From Anaeromyxobacter paludicola (GTDB lineage Bacteria > Myxococcota > Myxococcia > Myxococcales > Anaeromyxobacteraceae): a stretch of 64,000 nucleotides of DNA. The translations under genes and the position numbers were made by a program. Positions 48,835 to 60,794 of this stretch are shown here, piece by piece. The stretch lies in assembly GCF_023169965.1 (NCBI RefSeq), contig NZ_AP025592.1, positions 4,216,001-4,280,000 of the forward strand, given 5' to 3'. The notes under the pieces are model-generated. The model worked only from the letters and a program-made list of their open reading frames with translations, was not told where the DNA came from and ran no database searches. How positions within the stretch are numbered: the stretch's first letter is position 1; each line of letters opens with the position of its first letter.

Positions 48835-48840
48835 AACGAG

Positions 48841-48879
48841 AACGGGGACCCTGGTAACGGGGTCCCCGTTTGGTTTTTG
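48841..48879 (+). terminator. intrinsic terminator of the tRNA cluster
   Basis: An 11-bp perfect stem AACGGGGACCC/GGGTCCCCGTT with an 8-base loop is followed by TGGTTTTTG, six bases after tRNA-Lys. Confidence 0.9.
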
Positions 48880-48896
48880 TGGCCGTCCTGCCTCGC

Positions 48897-49307
48897 TCAG
48901 TCCTTCTTGCCGCCCTCGATCACCGCGAAGCGCGGCCGGCGGCGCTCCGGCGGCCGCAGCATGCCGGCCATCACCGACGGCCAGGGCAGGGCGCAGTCGA
49001 ACCGCCGCCGCTGGAAGGTGAGGCTGCAGCGGAGCCCCCACTCGTCGATGAGGACCTCACGGGTGTCGCGGCCGAGCACGAGGTTGAGCCGGACCGCCTC
49101 CTCCTCGGCGAGGTACTCCGGCAGCACCACCCCCGGCGTCGCCGGGTTCACGATGACGCACTCGATGTCCTTGGCCGTCCGGCAGGCCTCCATCATCTCC
49201 GCGTACCGGTGCTGCAGGTGGAAGAGGTGGAGTGCGCCTTCCGCCCACCCCGGGCAGCCGGGTGCGCAGGGCGCCTCCGGCGGGTGCTCGTGGGCGGCGT
49301 CCATCAT
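48897..49307 (-). CDS. sspB: SspB-like ClpXP adaptor protein
   Basis: The 136-residue protein contains, at residues 50-115, the stepwise pattern of SspB. A strand leads to TPGVVLPEYL (57-66). It continues with AVRLNLVLG, REVLIDEWGLRCSLTFQRRRFDCALPWPSVMAGML, closely parallel to the SspB core (PGV-x-VP, LN, L-x-ID-x-G, F-x-x-x-P, V-AVLAI). The C-terminus RRPRFAVIE (123-131) resembles the XB tail with which SspB docks on ClpX. SspB delivers ssrA-tagged proteins to ClpXP. tig, clpP and clpX begin 0.3 kb away on the other strand. It converges on the tRNA terminator. The N-terminal ~45 residues are divergent. Confidence 0.7.
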   Translation of the reverse strand: MMDAAHEHPPEAPCAPGCPGWAEGALHLFHLQHRYAEMMEACRTAKDIECVIVNPATPGVVLPEYLAEEEAVRLNLVLGRDTREVLIDEWGLRCSLTFQRRRFDCALPWPSVMAGMLRPPERRRPRFAVIEGGKKD

Positions 49308-49421
49308 GGAAGTTTTCTACTACACTGCGATCGGCCATGTCGCTCCCCGACCTGCGGTCCCTCAAGCGGGGGCTTCGAGGTGGGTGGCGACCGGCCGGCG
49401 GCTCGCTCCGCCGGCCCCCGA
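49308..49421. promoter_or_regulatory. AT-rich divergent control region between the SspB-like gene and tRNA-Leu
   Basis: The first 30 bases stand out from the GC-rich background. On the minus strand TAGTAGAAAAC lies just before the SspB-like ATG. On the plus strand TACACT (49321-49326) could serve as the -10 for tRNA-Leu. No clear -35 for either was found. Confidence 0.4.
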
Positions 49422-49503
49422 GGGCGGGTGGCGGAACTGGCAGACGCGCGAGACTTAGGATCTCGTGCCGCAAGGCGTGAGGGTTCGAGCCCCTCCCCGC
49501 CCA
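49422..49503 (+). tRNA. tRNA-Leu(TAG)
   Basis: The 82-base class II tRNA has acceptor stem GGGCGGG/CCCGCCC, a long variable arm (TGCCGCAAGGCGT) and anticodon loop CTTAGGA giving TAG (49456-49458). Discriminator A; no encoded CCA. It stands 64 bases before tig. Confidence 0.95.
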
Positions 49504-49567
49504 ATCTTCTTGACCCCGCCGCGTGCGGGCCGTACCTGTAGCCGCTTTCAAAGACAAAGGAATCGCG

Positions 49568-50857
49568 ATGAAGATCGAGGTCGAAGCCATCTCCCCCGTC
49601 GAGAAGAAGGTCACCGTCGAGGTGGATCCGGAGCGGGTCGCCCGCGAGCTCGACAAGGCCTACGCCGGGCTGGGGCGCCGCGTGAAGCTCCGGGGCTTCC
49701 GCGCCGGGCACGTGCCCCGCAACGTCCTCGAGCGCCACTTCCGCGACGAGGTCGAGCGGCAGGTGGTGGACACCGTCGTGAACGCCAGCTTCGGCGAGGC
49801 GGTCTCGCAGCACGACCTGCAGCCGGTGGCCTCCCCCCGCGTCGACGTCGCCGAGCCGGGCCTCGCCGCCGGCCAGCCCTTCCGCTACAGCGCGCGCGTC
49901 GAGGTGAAGCCCCGCCTCGAGCCGAAGGACTACAAGCAGCTCGAGGTGACGCGGAAGCCGGCCGAGGTGACCGACCAGATGGTCTCGGACGAGCTCACGC
50001 GCATCCAGGACTCGCTCTCCCGGCTCGTGCCGGTCGAGGGGCGCTTCGAGGCGCAGACCGGCGACTACGCCGTCATCGACCACGAGGGCACCGTGGACGG
50101 CCAGCCGTTCGAGGGGAGCAAGGCCGAGGGCGTCACCATCAAGGTGGAGCCGGGCGACCTCACCGCCGGCTTCATCCCGCAGCTCGCCGGCGCCAAGGTG
50201 GGCGACGCGGTCGAGCTCGACCAGACCTTCCCCGCCGACGCCGGCTACGAGCCGCTCCGCGGCAAGACCGCCCACTTCCGCGTGAAGCTCCAGTCGCTCA
50301 AGAGCCGCGAGGTCCCGTCGATCGACGACGAGCTCGCGAAGAACGTCGGGCTGGAGGGGATCGAGACCCTCGACGCCCTCAAGGCCCGCATCCGCGCCGA
50401 CCTCGAGAAGCGCGAGACCCAGCGGGCCGAGGCGGAGCTCAAGGACGCCGTCATCAAGGCCGCCCTCGCGAAGAACGAGTTCGAGGTGCCCCCGGCGATG
50501 GTCGAGCACGCCATCGACGTGATGCTGCAGGGCGCCTTCTCCCGGTTCGCCAGGCAGGGGCTCGACCCCCGCCAGCTCGACCTCGACATCCCGCGGCTCC
50601 GCGCCGACCTGCGCGAGCAGGCGCTCCTCCAGGTGAAGGGCGCGCTCCTCCTCGAGTCGATCGCCGACGCCGAGAAGATCGAGGTGACCGACGACGACGT
50701 CCAGGCCGAGCTCGCGCGCATGTCCGGCGAGATGGGTATACCCCTCGCGAAGCTCCAGCAGCAGATGAAGGGCGGGAACGCCCGCAGCGCGCTAAGGAAC
50801 CGGCTCAGGGAGGATAGGGCGCTTGCCTTCCTCACCTCGGAAGCTACACTCAAGTAA
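49568..50857 (+). CDS. tig: trigger factor
   Basis: The 429-residue ribosome-bound chaperone has the three domains. The N-terminal ribosome-binding domain carries the loop [20 protein letters not shown] (the G-F-R-x-G-x-x-P signature). An FKBP-like isomerase domain starts near [21 protein letters not shown] helical C-terminal domain follows. It folds new polypeptides at the exit tunnel. The ATG at 49568 has AAAGGA upstream. It heads the classical tig-clpP-clpX-lon order. Confidence 0.95.
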   Translation: MKIEVEAISPVEKKVTVEVDPERVARELDKAYAGLGRRVKLRGFRAGHVPRNVLERHFRDEVERQVVDTVVNASFGEAVSQHDLQPVASPRVDVAEPGLAAGQPFRYSARVEVKPRLEPKDYKQLEVTRKPAEVTDQMVSDELTRIQDSLSRLVPVEGRFEAQTGDYAVIDHEGTVDGQPFEGSKAEGVTIKVEPGDLTAGFIPQLAGAKVGDAVELDQTFPADAGYEPLRGKTAHFRVKLQSLKSREVPSIDDELAKNVGLEGIETLDALKARIRADLEKRETQRAEAELKDAVIKAALAKNEFEVPPAMVEHAIDVMLQGAFSRFARQGLDPRQLDLDIPRLRADLREQALLQVKGALLLESIADAEKIEVTDDDVQAELARMSGEMGIPLAKLQQQMKGGNARSALRNRLREDRALAFLTSEATLK

Positions 50858-50902
50858 CCGGGTCCGGCGCGGCCCAACGTCGAAAATTCACGGGGAAGAA
50901 CG

Positions 50903-51514
50903 ATGCCTTACATCCCGATGCCCTACGTCGTGGAGCAGACCCACCGGGGCGAGCGCAGCTACGACATCTACTCGCGCCTGCTCAAGGACCGGATCGTGTT
51001 CCTGGGCACGCCCGTGGACGACGACGTCGCCAACGTGGTGATCGCGCAGCTCCTGTTCCTCGAGTCCGAGGACCCGGACAAGGACATCATGCTGTACATC
51101 AACAGCCCGGGCGGCTCGGTGACCGCCGGGCTCGCGATCTACGACACCATGCAGTACGTGAAGCCCGCCGTCTCGACCATCTGCCTCGGGCAGGCGGCCA
51201 GCATGGGCGCCTTCCTGCTCTCGGGCGGGGCCAAGGGCAAGCGCTTCTCGGTGCCGAACTCCCGGATCATGATCCACCAGCCGCTCGGCGGCTTCCAGGG
51301 CCAGGCGACCGACATCGAGATCCAGGCCAAGGAGATCCTGCGGCTCAAGGCCCGGCTCAACGAGATGCTCGCCAAGCACACCGGGCAGCCGATCGAGCGC
51401 ATCGAGAAGGACACCGACCGCGACTACTTCATGGGCGCCGGAGAAGCCAAGGAATACGGGCTCATCGACGACGTCATCACCCAGAGCCGGGCGGTCGAGA
51501 AGAAGCCGCAGTAG
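50903..51514 (+). CDS. clpP: ATP-dependent Clp protease proteolytic subunit
   Basis: The 203-residue serine protease forms the double-heptamer chamber. The nucleophile Ser is in [12 protein letters not shown], the His in [10 protein letters not shown] and the Asp in the [20 protein letters not shown] region. [14 protein letters not shown] and [16 protein letters not shown] are standard. A GGGGAAG Shine-Dalgarno precedes the ATG. clpX begins 48 bases downstream, so they are probably co-transcribed. Confidence 0.97.
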   Translation: MPYIPMPYVVEQTHRGERSYDIYSRLLKDRIVFLGTPVDDDVANVVIAQLLFLESEDPDKDIMLYINSPGGSVTAGLAIYDTMQYVKPAVSTICLGQAASMGAFLLSGGAKGKRFSVPNSRIMIHQPLGGFQGQATDIEIQAKEILRLKARLNEMLAKHTGQPIERIEKDTDRDYFMGAGEAKEYGLIDDVITQSRAVEKKPQ

Positions 51515-51562
51515 GTTCCTGTTGTACGGAGCAGCCGGCGTCAGGCGCCGAGGAGGTCGAAA

Positions 51563-52801
<1,239 letters not shown>

Positions 52802-52817
52802 CGCCCCGCCTCCGCGG

Positions 52818-52823
52818 TACAAT
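52818..52823 (+). promoter_or_regulatory. candidate -10 hexamer (TACAAT) deciding the start of the YejM-like gene
   Basis: TACAAT overlaps the first in-frame ATG (52822), so the second ATG at 52834, 10 bases downstream, is the better start. Confidence 0.5.
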
Positions 52824-52833
52824 GACCGGCGCC

Positions 52834-54687
52834 ATGCGCGCCCCACTCCCAGCCGACGAACGCCGCCGGGCCTGCCGGCACGGCCTCTTCGCGCTGGTGG
52901 TCGGGAACGCGATCCTCTGCCTCCCCCACGTGGTGCTCTTCGCCCGCGCCGGGGGAGGGGAGCTCTCCAGCCTCGCCCTCGCCTTCCTCCACCTGGCCCT
53001 CCTCGGCCAGATGTGGGGGGCGGTTCTGGCGCTCGGGCTGGTCCTCGCGCTCCTGGCGCTGGCGGGGCCGCTCTGGCGGGCGGTGCCGGTCGCGGCCCCC
53101 GCCGCCTACACGCTCCTCCACGCCTTCCTCTACATCGACCGGAAGGTCTGGGCGATCCTCCACTTCCACGTGAACCGGTTCGTGCTCGGCGTGGTCTTCA
53201 CCTCGAGCGGCGTGAAGTCGCTCGAGATCCCCTGGGCCGAGATCGCGCAGTTCGGCGGGGCGCTCACGCTGCTCTTCGCCCTCGAGCTCGCCGTGTACGC
53301 GCGGGGCGCGCGGGCGGGCGGGGAGGAGCAGGCCGGCGCCGAGCTGCGGCGCTGGGCGCGGCTCGCGGCGGTGGCCGCGGCGGTGCTCGCCGCCGACCGG
53401 GCCGCCTACGCCACCGCCAACCGCGTCTCGCGCTCCGACGTCACCGAGGCGGCGGAGGCGGTGCCCTACTACCGCGCCGAGGAGCTGCGGCCCCTCGTGA
53501 AGGCGCTGCGCGGCGGCGACCCGGCCGACGGCGGGCTCGCCTGGCCGGCGCGGCCGCTCCGGTTCGAGCCCCCGAAGCAGAAGCTCAACGTCCTCGTCAT
53601 CCTCCTCGAGAGCTTCCGGGCCGACGCCTTCGACCGCGAGGTCACCCCGAACATGTGGCGCTTCGCCCAGGAGGCGCAGTGGTACCCGCGCCACCGCTCG
53701 GGCGGGAACGGCACCTGGTTCGGCGCCTTCAGCCTCTTCTACGGCCTGCACGGCGCCTACGCCGAGCGGTTCCTCGCCGCCCACCGCGGTCCGCTCCTGT
53801 TCGACCGGGCCCGCGAGCTCGGCTACGACACGCGCGTGATGGCGGCCCAGACGCTCGCCTCGCCGCCCCTGCGCGACACCGTCTTCGCCAACGTGCCGCC
53901 GTCCGCCATCGACGACGCGCTGCCCGGCGCCGGCCCGGCCGAGCGCGACGAGGAGCTCGCGCGGCGGGCGCGCCGCTTCCTCTCCGAGCGCGACCGCTCG
54001 CGCCCGTTCCTCCTCACCCTCTTCTTCGACTCGACGCACATGCCCTACAGCTTCCCCGCCGGGGCCGATCCCTACCGGCCCTACCCGGAGAAGCTGGTCT
54101 TCCGCGACCTCGACGAGCCGCAGCCGCGGGCGCCCATCTGGAACCGGTACCGCAACGCGGCGCGCTGGGTGGACGGGCGCGTCGGCGAGGTGCTCGACGA
54201 GCTCGCGCGGCAGGGGCTCGGGCAGGACACGGTGGTGCTGCTGGTGGCCGACCACGGCGAGGCGTTCTGGGAGCACGGCCGCTTCGGCCACAACTCGGCC
54301 TTCGACCGGGAGCAGACGGCCGTCCCGCTGGCGCTGCGCGTCCCCGGGCTCGCGCCCGCCCTCCACCCCGAGACGTCGCGCCACGTGGACGTCGCCCCCA
54401 CCCTGATGTCGCTGCTGGGCTGCGAGAGCCCTCCGCGGGACTGGTCGCACGGCCGCTCGCTACTCGCCCTGCCGCCCGACCTGCCGCAGGTCGCCTGCGG
54501 GTTCCGCGGCTGCGCCATCGTGGAGCCCGACGGCTACACCACCTTCGTGCCCGCGGAGGGTGGGGCCGCGGCGGCCCAGGTCTACGCGCCGGATTACCGC
54601 CGGATCGGGGACCGGCGGGGCCGCCTGGCGCACCTCTCTCCACACGTGTCCGAGACCATCGCCGAGCTCGGCGCCTTCCTGCGCTGA
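52834..54687 (+). CDS. YejM/PbgA-like inner-membrane protein (DUF3413-like membrane domain plus sulfatase-fold domain)
   Basis: The 617-residue protein has about five N-terminal membrane segments ([40 protein letters not shown] and others) and a periplasmic alkaline-phosphatase/sulfatase-fold domain. That domain begins at [16 protein letters not shown], followed by [19 protein letters not shown], which parallels E. coli YejM (SGN-ST...FGLFYG) and carries the Thr of LtaS-type nucleophiles. [20 protein letters not shown] retains metal-site residues. YejM/PbgA controls LPS synthesis through LapB-FtsH-LpxC. Position between clpX and lon is unusual. An LPS- or glycerophosphate-transfer activity is an alternative. 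Confidence 0.75.
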   Translation: MRAPLPADERRRACRHGLFALVVGNAILCLPHVVLFARAGGGELSSLALAFLHLALLGQMWGAVLALGLVLALLALAGPLWRAVPVAAPAAYTLLHAFLYIDRKVWAILHFHVNRFVLGVVFTSSGVKSLEIPWAEIAQFGGALTLLFALELAVYARGARAGGEEQAGAELRRWARLAAVAAAVLAADRAAYATANRVSRSDVTEAAEAVPYYRAEELRPLVKALRGGDPADGGLAWPARPLRFEPPKQKLNVLVILLESFRADAFDREVTPNMWRFAQEAQWYPRHRSGGNGTWFGAFSLFYGLHGAYAERFLAAHRGPLLFDRARELGYDTRVMAAQTLASPPLRDTVFANVPPSAIDDALPGAGPAERDEELARRARRFLSERDRSRPFLLTLFFDSTHMPYSFPAGADPYRPYPEKLVFRDLDEPQPRAPIWNRYRNAARWVDGRVGEVLDELARQGLGQDTVVLLVADHGEAFWEHGRFGHNSAFDREQTAVPLALRVPGLAPALHPETSRHVDVAPTLMSLLGCESPPRDWSHGRSLLALPPDLPQVACGFRGCAIVEPDGYTTFVPAEGGAAAAQVYAPDYRRIGDRRGRLAHLSPHVSETIAELGAFLR

Positions 54688-54740
54688 TTCACGAAAGAGG
54701 GGAAGCCCGAAGGGTCCCCGATCATTACAAGTCGGGGTGT

Positions 54741-54746
54741 TAGGTT
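54741..54746 (+). promoter_or_regulatory. candidate -10 hexamer (TAGGTT) of lon
   Basis: TAGGTT lies 51 bases before the lon GTG in the 110-base gap after the YejM-like gene. The gap also holds a G/C-rich inverted repeat around GGGGAAGCCC/GGGTCCCC (54700-54720). No -35 or heat-shock consensus was recognised. Confidence 0.3.
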
Positions 54747-54797
54747 GGAGGCCCTCCTCCCCGCGTCCCCCCTCGACGCCCACCACAGGAGCCCGCC

Positions 54798-57290
<2,493 letters not shown>

Positions 57291-57320
57291 CGCCGGGCGG
57301 GGGAGCCGCCAGGGAGGGGA

Positions 57321-58106
57321 TCACCCCGGTTCCCGGAGCGGCTCCACCCGCGCGTAGTACCGCTTCGCGCCCCTCGCGCTCGGCAGGGGCGCGAGCCCCA
57401 GCCGCGCGAGGTCCCAGCCCGGCGCGCCGTCCTTCACGAGCACCGCCCTTCGCGCCACCCGCCGGGCCTCCCGGAGCGTCTCGGGCGCGAGCGGGCGCGG
57501 ATCGGCGAGCCGCCGGACCAGGTCGAAGCCGGGCGGCTCGGCGCGGCCGTAGCGGAACATCGGGTCGAAGCAGACGAGGTCGAAGCTCCCGGCCGGCAGC
57601 CCGGCGAGGAGCGCCGCCGCGTCGCCCGCGCGCGCCTCCACCCGCCGCGCCGCCGGGTGCGGGTGACGCGCGAGCCCCTCCGCCACCAGCGCCGCCAGCG
57701 CCGGCGAGGCCTCCAGCCCCACGACGCGCCCCTCCGGTCCCGCGGCGGCCGCGGCGACGAGCGCGTCGGCCCCGAGCCCGAGGGTGCAGTCGAGGATCCG
57801 CTCGCCCGGGCGGATCGCCGCCGCCGCGAGGAACGGGTCGGCGGTCGGGTCGCCGGCCTTGTCGAGCCGCTTCAGCCGGAGCGCGCCCATGCCCGGATCC
57901 CAGCGCCGCTCGGCGCCGTCGAGCCAGAGCGCCGCCGCGCGCGGGGAGAGGACCAGCAGCGCCTCGGCGCCCGCCTCCCGGGCCACCTCCGGCAGCGAAC
58001 GCCGGCCGCGCTCGGCGAACGGCAGGCCGTGCCGATCGGCGGCGGCGCGGGCGGCGGCCCGCTCGTCCGACCGGGGATGGAGCGGGGTGGTGACGGTGAC
58101 TCTCAC
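57321..58106 (-). CDS. class I SAM-dependent methyltransferase, RsmJ-like
   Basis: The 261-residue protein has an N-terminal ~80-residue domain and a Rossmann methyltransferase: motif I ILDCTLGLGADALVAAAAAG, motif II VVGLEASPAL and the catalytic LVCFDPMFRYGRAEPPGF, close to the DPM(Y/F)P of RsmJ. RsmJ methylates G1516 of 16S rRNA at N2. RNA specificity here is inferred, not shown. The start is GTG, and a TAGGAT hexamer ends 10 bases upstream of it. It is convergent with lon. Confidence 0.75.
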   Translation of the reverse strand: MRVTVTTPLHPRSDERAAARAAADRHGLPFAERGRRSLPEVAREAGAEALLVLSPRAAALWLDGAERRWDPGMGALRLKRLDKAGDPTADPFLAAAAIRPGERILDCTLGLGADALVAAAAAGPEGRVVGLEASPALAALVAEGLARHPHPAARRVEARAGDAAALLAGLPAGSFDLVCFDPMFRYGRAEPPGFDLVRRLADPRPLAPETLREARRVARRAVLVKDGAPGWDLARLGLAPLPSARGAKRYYARVEPLREPG

Positions 58107-58116
58107 TCGGAGCGGA

Positions 58117-58122
58117 ATCCTA
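58117..58122 (-). promoter_or_regulatory. candidate -10 hexamer (TAGGAT) of the RsmJ-like gene
   Basis: TAGGAT on the minus strand lies 10 bases before the GTG start at 58106. No Shine-Dalgarno sequence is present. It shares the short divergent gap with the nadA transcript. Confidence 0.45.
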
Positions 58123-58125
58123 GCC

Positions 58126-58155
58126 TTGACGGCTCATCGATAAAAGTTATTGAAT
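58126..58155 (+). promoter_or_regulatory. candidate promoter of the RHH-nadA operon
   Basis: TTGACG (58126-58131) is followed by an AT-rich stretch containing TATTGAAT (58148-58155) that ends 6 bases before the ATG at 58162. Start-site spacing implies a leaderless mRNA. The AT-rich patch could also be an operator for the encoded protein. Confidence 0.5.
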
Positions 58156-58161
58156 TGTTGC

Positions 58162-58380
58162 ATGCCACCCCGCAACAGGAAGCCCGCTGGCCGCGCGGCC
58201 AGGGTCCGCAGCTTCTCGGCGACCGACGAGGACCTGGCGATGCTCGAGGCCGTGGCCGGGTACCACGGCTTCACCCGCTCGGCCACCCTGGTCGGGCTGG
58301 TCCGGCGCGAGTTCTGGCGCCTGTTCCCCGCCGGCACCGCCGGCATCCGCCCCGCCCAGGGCGCCCGGGTGAAATCATGA
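58162..58380 (+). CDS. ribbon-helix-helix-type DNA-binding protein upstream of nadA
   Basis: The 72-residue basic protein has a beta-strand (RVRSFSAT, 14-21), helix A (DEDLAMLEAVAGYHG) and helix B (SATLVGLVRREFWRLF), the RHH layout of CopG/Arc/MetJ dimers. Its stop codon overlaps the nadA start (ATGA), so expression is coupled. This suggests autoregulation or control of NAD synthesis, though no ligand-binding domain is present. An in-frame TTG at 58150 is a less likely start. The gene has no Shine-Dalgarno sequence. Confidence 0.7.
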   Translation: MPPRNRKPAGRAARVRSFSATDEDLAMLEAVAGYHGFTRSATLVGLVRREFWRLFPAGTAGIRPAQGARVKS

Positions 58381-59381
58381 GCCTGCCCGCCTTCCCCATC
58401 CACGATCCGGTGGCCAGCCCGCGCGCCGGCAGCGACCTCTCCGCCGCCCAGATCGGCGAGCTCGAGGCCGAGATCCGGGCCCTGGCGCGCGAGAAGGACG
58501 CCGTCATCCTGGCGCACAACTACCAGGTGCCGGAGGTGCAGCGGATCGCCGACTTCACCGGCGACTCCCTCCAGCTCGCCATCCAGGCGCAGCGCGCCCC
58601 GCAGTCCACCATCGTCTTCTGCGGCGTGCACTTCATGGCCGAGTCGGCCAAGGTGCTGAACCCCTCGAAGCGGGTCCTGCTCCCGAACCTCTCCGCCGGC
58701 TGCTCGCTCGCCGACTCGATCACCGCCGAGTCGCTGGAGGACTGGAAGGCCCGCTACCCCGGCCACGCCGTCGTCACCTACGTGAACTCCACCGCCGAGG
58801 TGAAGGCGCTCTCCGACGTCTGCTGCACCAGCGCCAACGCCGCGAGCGTGGTGCGCTCCCTGCCGGAGCAGAAGATCCTCTTCACCCCCGACCGGAACCT
58901 CGGCAACTGGGTGAAGAAGAAGGTGCCCGAGAAGGAGATCGTGGTCTACGACGGCTGCTGCCCGGTCCACGACGTGCTGCGCGGCGCGAGCGTCTGCGGC
59001 GTGAAGAAGGCGCGGCCCGACGCGGTGGTGATCGCCCACCCCGAGTGCCGCGAGGACGTGATCGCGCTCGCCGACGAGGTCTGCTCCACCACCGCCATGC
59101 TCGGCGCGGTCGAGCGGCACCCCGGCGCCCACACCTTCATCGTCGCCACCGAGCACGGCATCCTCCACCAGCTCAAGCAGCGCCACCCCGACAAGGAGTT
59201 CGTGGTGGCCGACGGCTGCATCGGCTGCCGGATGCACTGCCCCTACATGAAGATGGTGGACCTCGAGATGGTGCGCGACGCGCTCCGGCGCGGGAAGCAC
59301 GAGATCGACGTCCCCGCCGACGTGGCCGAGGGGGCGCGGCGGGCGCTGGAGAGGATGATCGCGGTCCCGCGCGATTCGTAG
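58377..59381 (+). CDS. nadA: quinolinate synthase
   Basis: The 334-residue Fe-S enzyme condenses iminoaspartate and dihydroxyacetone phosphate into quinolinate for NAD synthesis. The three cluster cysteines lie in LSAGCSLADSI, the conserved ALSDVCCTSANA region or its neighbour, and GCIGCRMHCPYMKM. The ILAHNYQVPEVQ and CHP-like AHPECREDV motifs are present. It starts with ATG overlapping the RHH stop codon. nadB and nadC are not in the window. Confidence 0.95.
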   Translation: MSLPAFPIHDPVASPRAGSDLSAAQIGELEAEIRALAREKDAVILAHNYQVPEVQRIADFTGDSLQLAIQAQRAPQSTIVFCGVHFMAESAKVLNPSKRVLLPNLSAGCSLADSITAESLEDWKARYPGHAVVTYVNSTAEVKALSDVCCTSANAASVVRSLPEQKILFTPDRNLGNWVKKKVPEKEIVVYDGCCPVHDVLRGASVCGVKKARPDAVVIAHPECREDVIALADEVCSTTAMLGAVERHPGAHTFIVATEHGILHQLKQRHPDKEFVVADGCIGCRMHCPYMKMVDLEMVRDALRRGKHEIDVPADVAEGARRALERMIAVPRDS

Positions 59382-59533
59382 CTCGGCGCACGATCCCGGC
59401 CGATCTCGGGCGGGCTCGTCGACTGCGCTGCTCGCCGTACCTTAGTACGGCTGCGCTGCTCGCTCCTCACGCGCCCGACCTCGGCTCGGGCTTGTGCGCC
59501 TTGTGAGGAGTGCCATTCAGTTCGCATAACAGA
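59382..59533. repeat. intergenic element with direct repeats flanking a palindrome
   Basis: A 13-base direct repeat, CTGCGCTGCTCGC at 59423-59435 and 59451-59463, flanks the hairpin GCCGTAC-CTTA-GTACGGC (59434-59451). Further weak inverted similarity (GCCGAG/CTCGGC) surrounds it. No gene was found here. Confidence 0.6.
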
Positions 59534-59567
59534 ACGGCCGCGCTCCCGGGGGGGGGAGCGCGGCCGT
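59534..59567 (-). terminator. intrinsic terminator of the BMP transporter operon
   Basis: A perfect 14-bp stem ACGGCCGCGCTCCC/GGGAGCGCGGCCGT with a six-G loop lies 27 bases past the substrate-binding gene stop. The sequence after it on the minus strand (TTCTGTTATG) is only moderately T-rich. Confidence 0.75.
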
Positions 59568-59593
59568 CGCGTTTCAGCGTGATCTTGCGGCGG

Positions 59594-60739
59594 CTACTTG
59601 CCCGCCGGGACCTTCCCCTCGACGCCCTTCACGTAGAAGTTGACCGCGCCCTTCCAGGCCTCGTCGGCCACGACGCCCTTCGCGAGGACCTCCTTGCCGG
59701 TGTTGTCCACGATGGGGCCGGTGAAGACCGCGAGCGTGCCGGCCTTGAGCCCCTGGCGCGCCTCCTCGACCTTCGCCTTCGCCTCGGCGGGCGCGAACTC
59801 GGCCACCTTGACGAGATCCACCGTGCCCTCCTTCACGCCCCACTTCGTGACCTCGGGCTTCCAGGTCTTGTTGAGGACGTCGTTGAAGGTCTTCACGTAG
59901 TAGCCGCTCCAGTCGAGCGCGCAGGAGCCGAGGTGGGCCTTGGGGGCCACCGCGCTCATGTCGCTGTCCCAGCCGAAGGCGTACTTGCCGTTGCGCTCGG
60001 CGGCCTGCAGCACGGCGGAGGAGTCGGTGTTCTGGAGGAGCACGTCGGCGCCGCCGTTGAAGAGCGACTGGGCCGCCTCGGTCTCCTTCGGCGGGTCGAA
60101 CCAGGCGCTGACCCAGACCACCTTGGTCTTGATCTTGGGGTTCACGCTCTGGGCGCCGAGGGTGAAGGCGTTGATGTTGCGGAGCACCTCGGGGATCGGG
60201 AACGAGCCGACGAAGCCGAGGACGTTGGTCTTGGTCATCTTGCCGGCGACGATGCCGGCGAGGTAGGCGCCCTCGTAGAACTTGGCCTCGTAGACGCGGA
60301 GGTTGTCGCTCGTCTTGTAGCCGGTGGCGTGCTCGAAGTAGACGTCCGGGTTGTCCTTCGCCACCTTGACGATGGCGTCCATGAAGCCGAAGGACGTGGC
60401 GAAGATCACCTTGTTGCCCTGGGCGACGAGGTCGCGGAGGACGCGCTCGGCGTCCGGCCCCTCGGGGACCTTCTCGACGAAGGTGGTGGTGACCTTGTCG
60501 GCGCCGACCTTCTCGACCGCCTCGCGGCGGCCCTTGTCGTGGGCGAAGGTCCAGCCGGCGTCGCCGACCGGCCCGACGTAGATGAAGCCGGCCTTGAGCG
60601 GCGCGGGCTTGGCGGGAGCCGGCGCGGCGGCCTCCGGCTGCGCGGCGGGCGCCGGCGGCGCCTCCTTCTTGCTGCAGCCGGCGAGCGCGGCGGCGAGCGC
60701 CGCGGCGAGCGCGGCGTGCTTCGTCAGGGAAAGGTTCAT
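59594..60739 (-). CDS. BMP-family ABC transporter substrate-binding lipoprotein
   Basis: The 381-residue protein has a lipoprotein signal (AALAGC), a Pro/Ala linker and a Med/PnrA-type periplasmic binding fold. FIYVGPVGDAGWTFAHDKGR holds the ligand-binding region, and GKMTKTNVLGFVGSFPIPEVLRNINAF is the signature stretch. Family members bind purine nucleosides. It is the last gene of its operon, whereas bmp genes usually come first, so it may be made in different amounts from the ATPase and permeases. A GAGGAGA Shine-Dalgarno precedes the ATG. Confidence 0.9.
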   Translation of the reverse strand: MNLSLTKHAALAAALAAALAGCSKKEAPPAPAAQPEAAAPAPAKPAPLKAGFIYVGPVGDAGWTFAHDKGRREAVEKVGADKVTTTFVEKVPEGPDAERVLRDLVAQGNKVIFATSFGFMDAIVKVAKDNPDVYFEHATGYKTSDNLRVYEAKFYEGAYLAGIVAGKMTKTNVLGFVGSFPIPEVLRNINAFTLGAQSVNPKIKTKVVWVSAWFDPPKETEAAQSLFNGGADVLLQNTDSSAVLQAAERNGKYAFGWDSDMSAVAPKAHLGSCALDWSGYYVKTFNDVLNKTWKPEVTKWGVKEGTVDLVKVAEFAPAEAKAKVEEARQGLKAGTLAVFTGPIVDNTGKEVLAKGVVADEAWKGAVNFYVKGVEGKVPAGK

Positions 60740-60794
60740 CTTCGGGGTTCTCCTCTTCGGGGTGTGGGTTCGCTGCTCGGGTGCGAGGCTTCCA

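Noticed and set aside
49337-49480. A small leaderless protein gene starting 10 bases after TACACT
   Set aside because: The 47-codon frame runs through the tRNA-Leu gene, and its Arg/Gly-rich product has no protein-like features. The promoter element more likely serves the tRNA.
57657-58376. A long N-terminal extension of nadA antisense to the RsmJ-like gene
   Set aside because: Arg-rich antisense text. The nadA domain begins right after the ATG at 58377, which overlaps the RHH stop codon.
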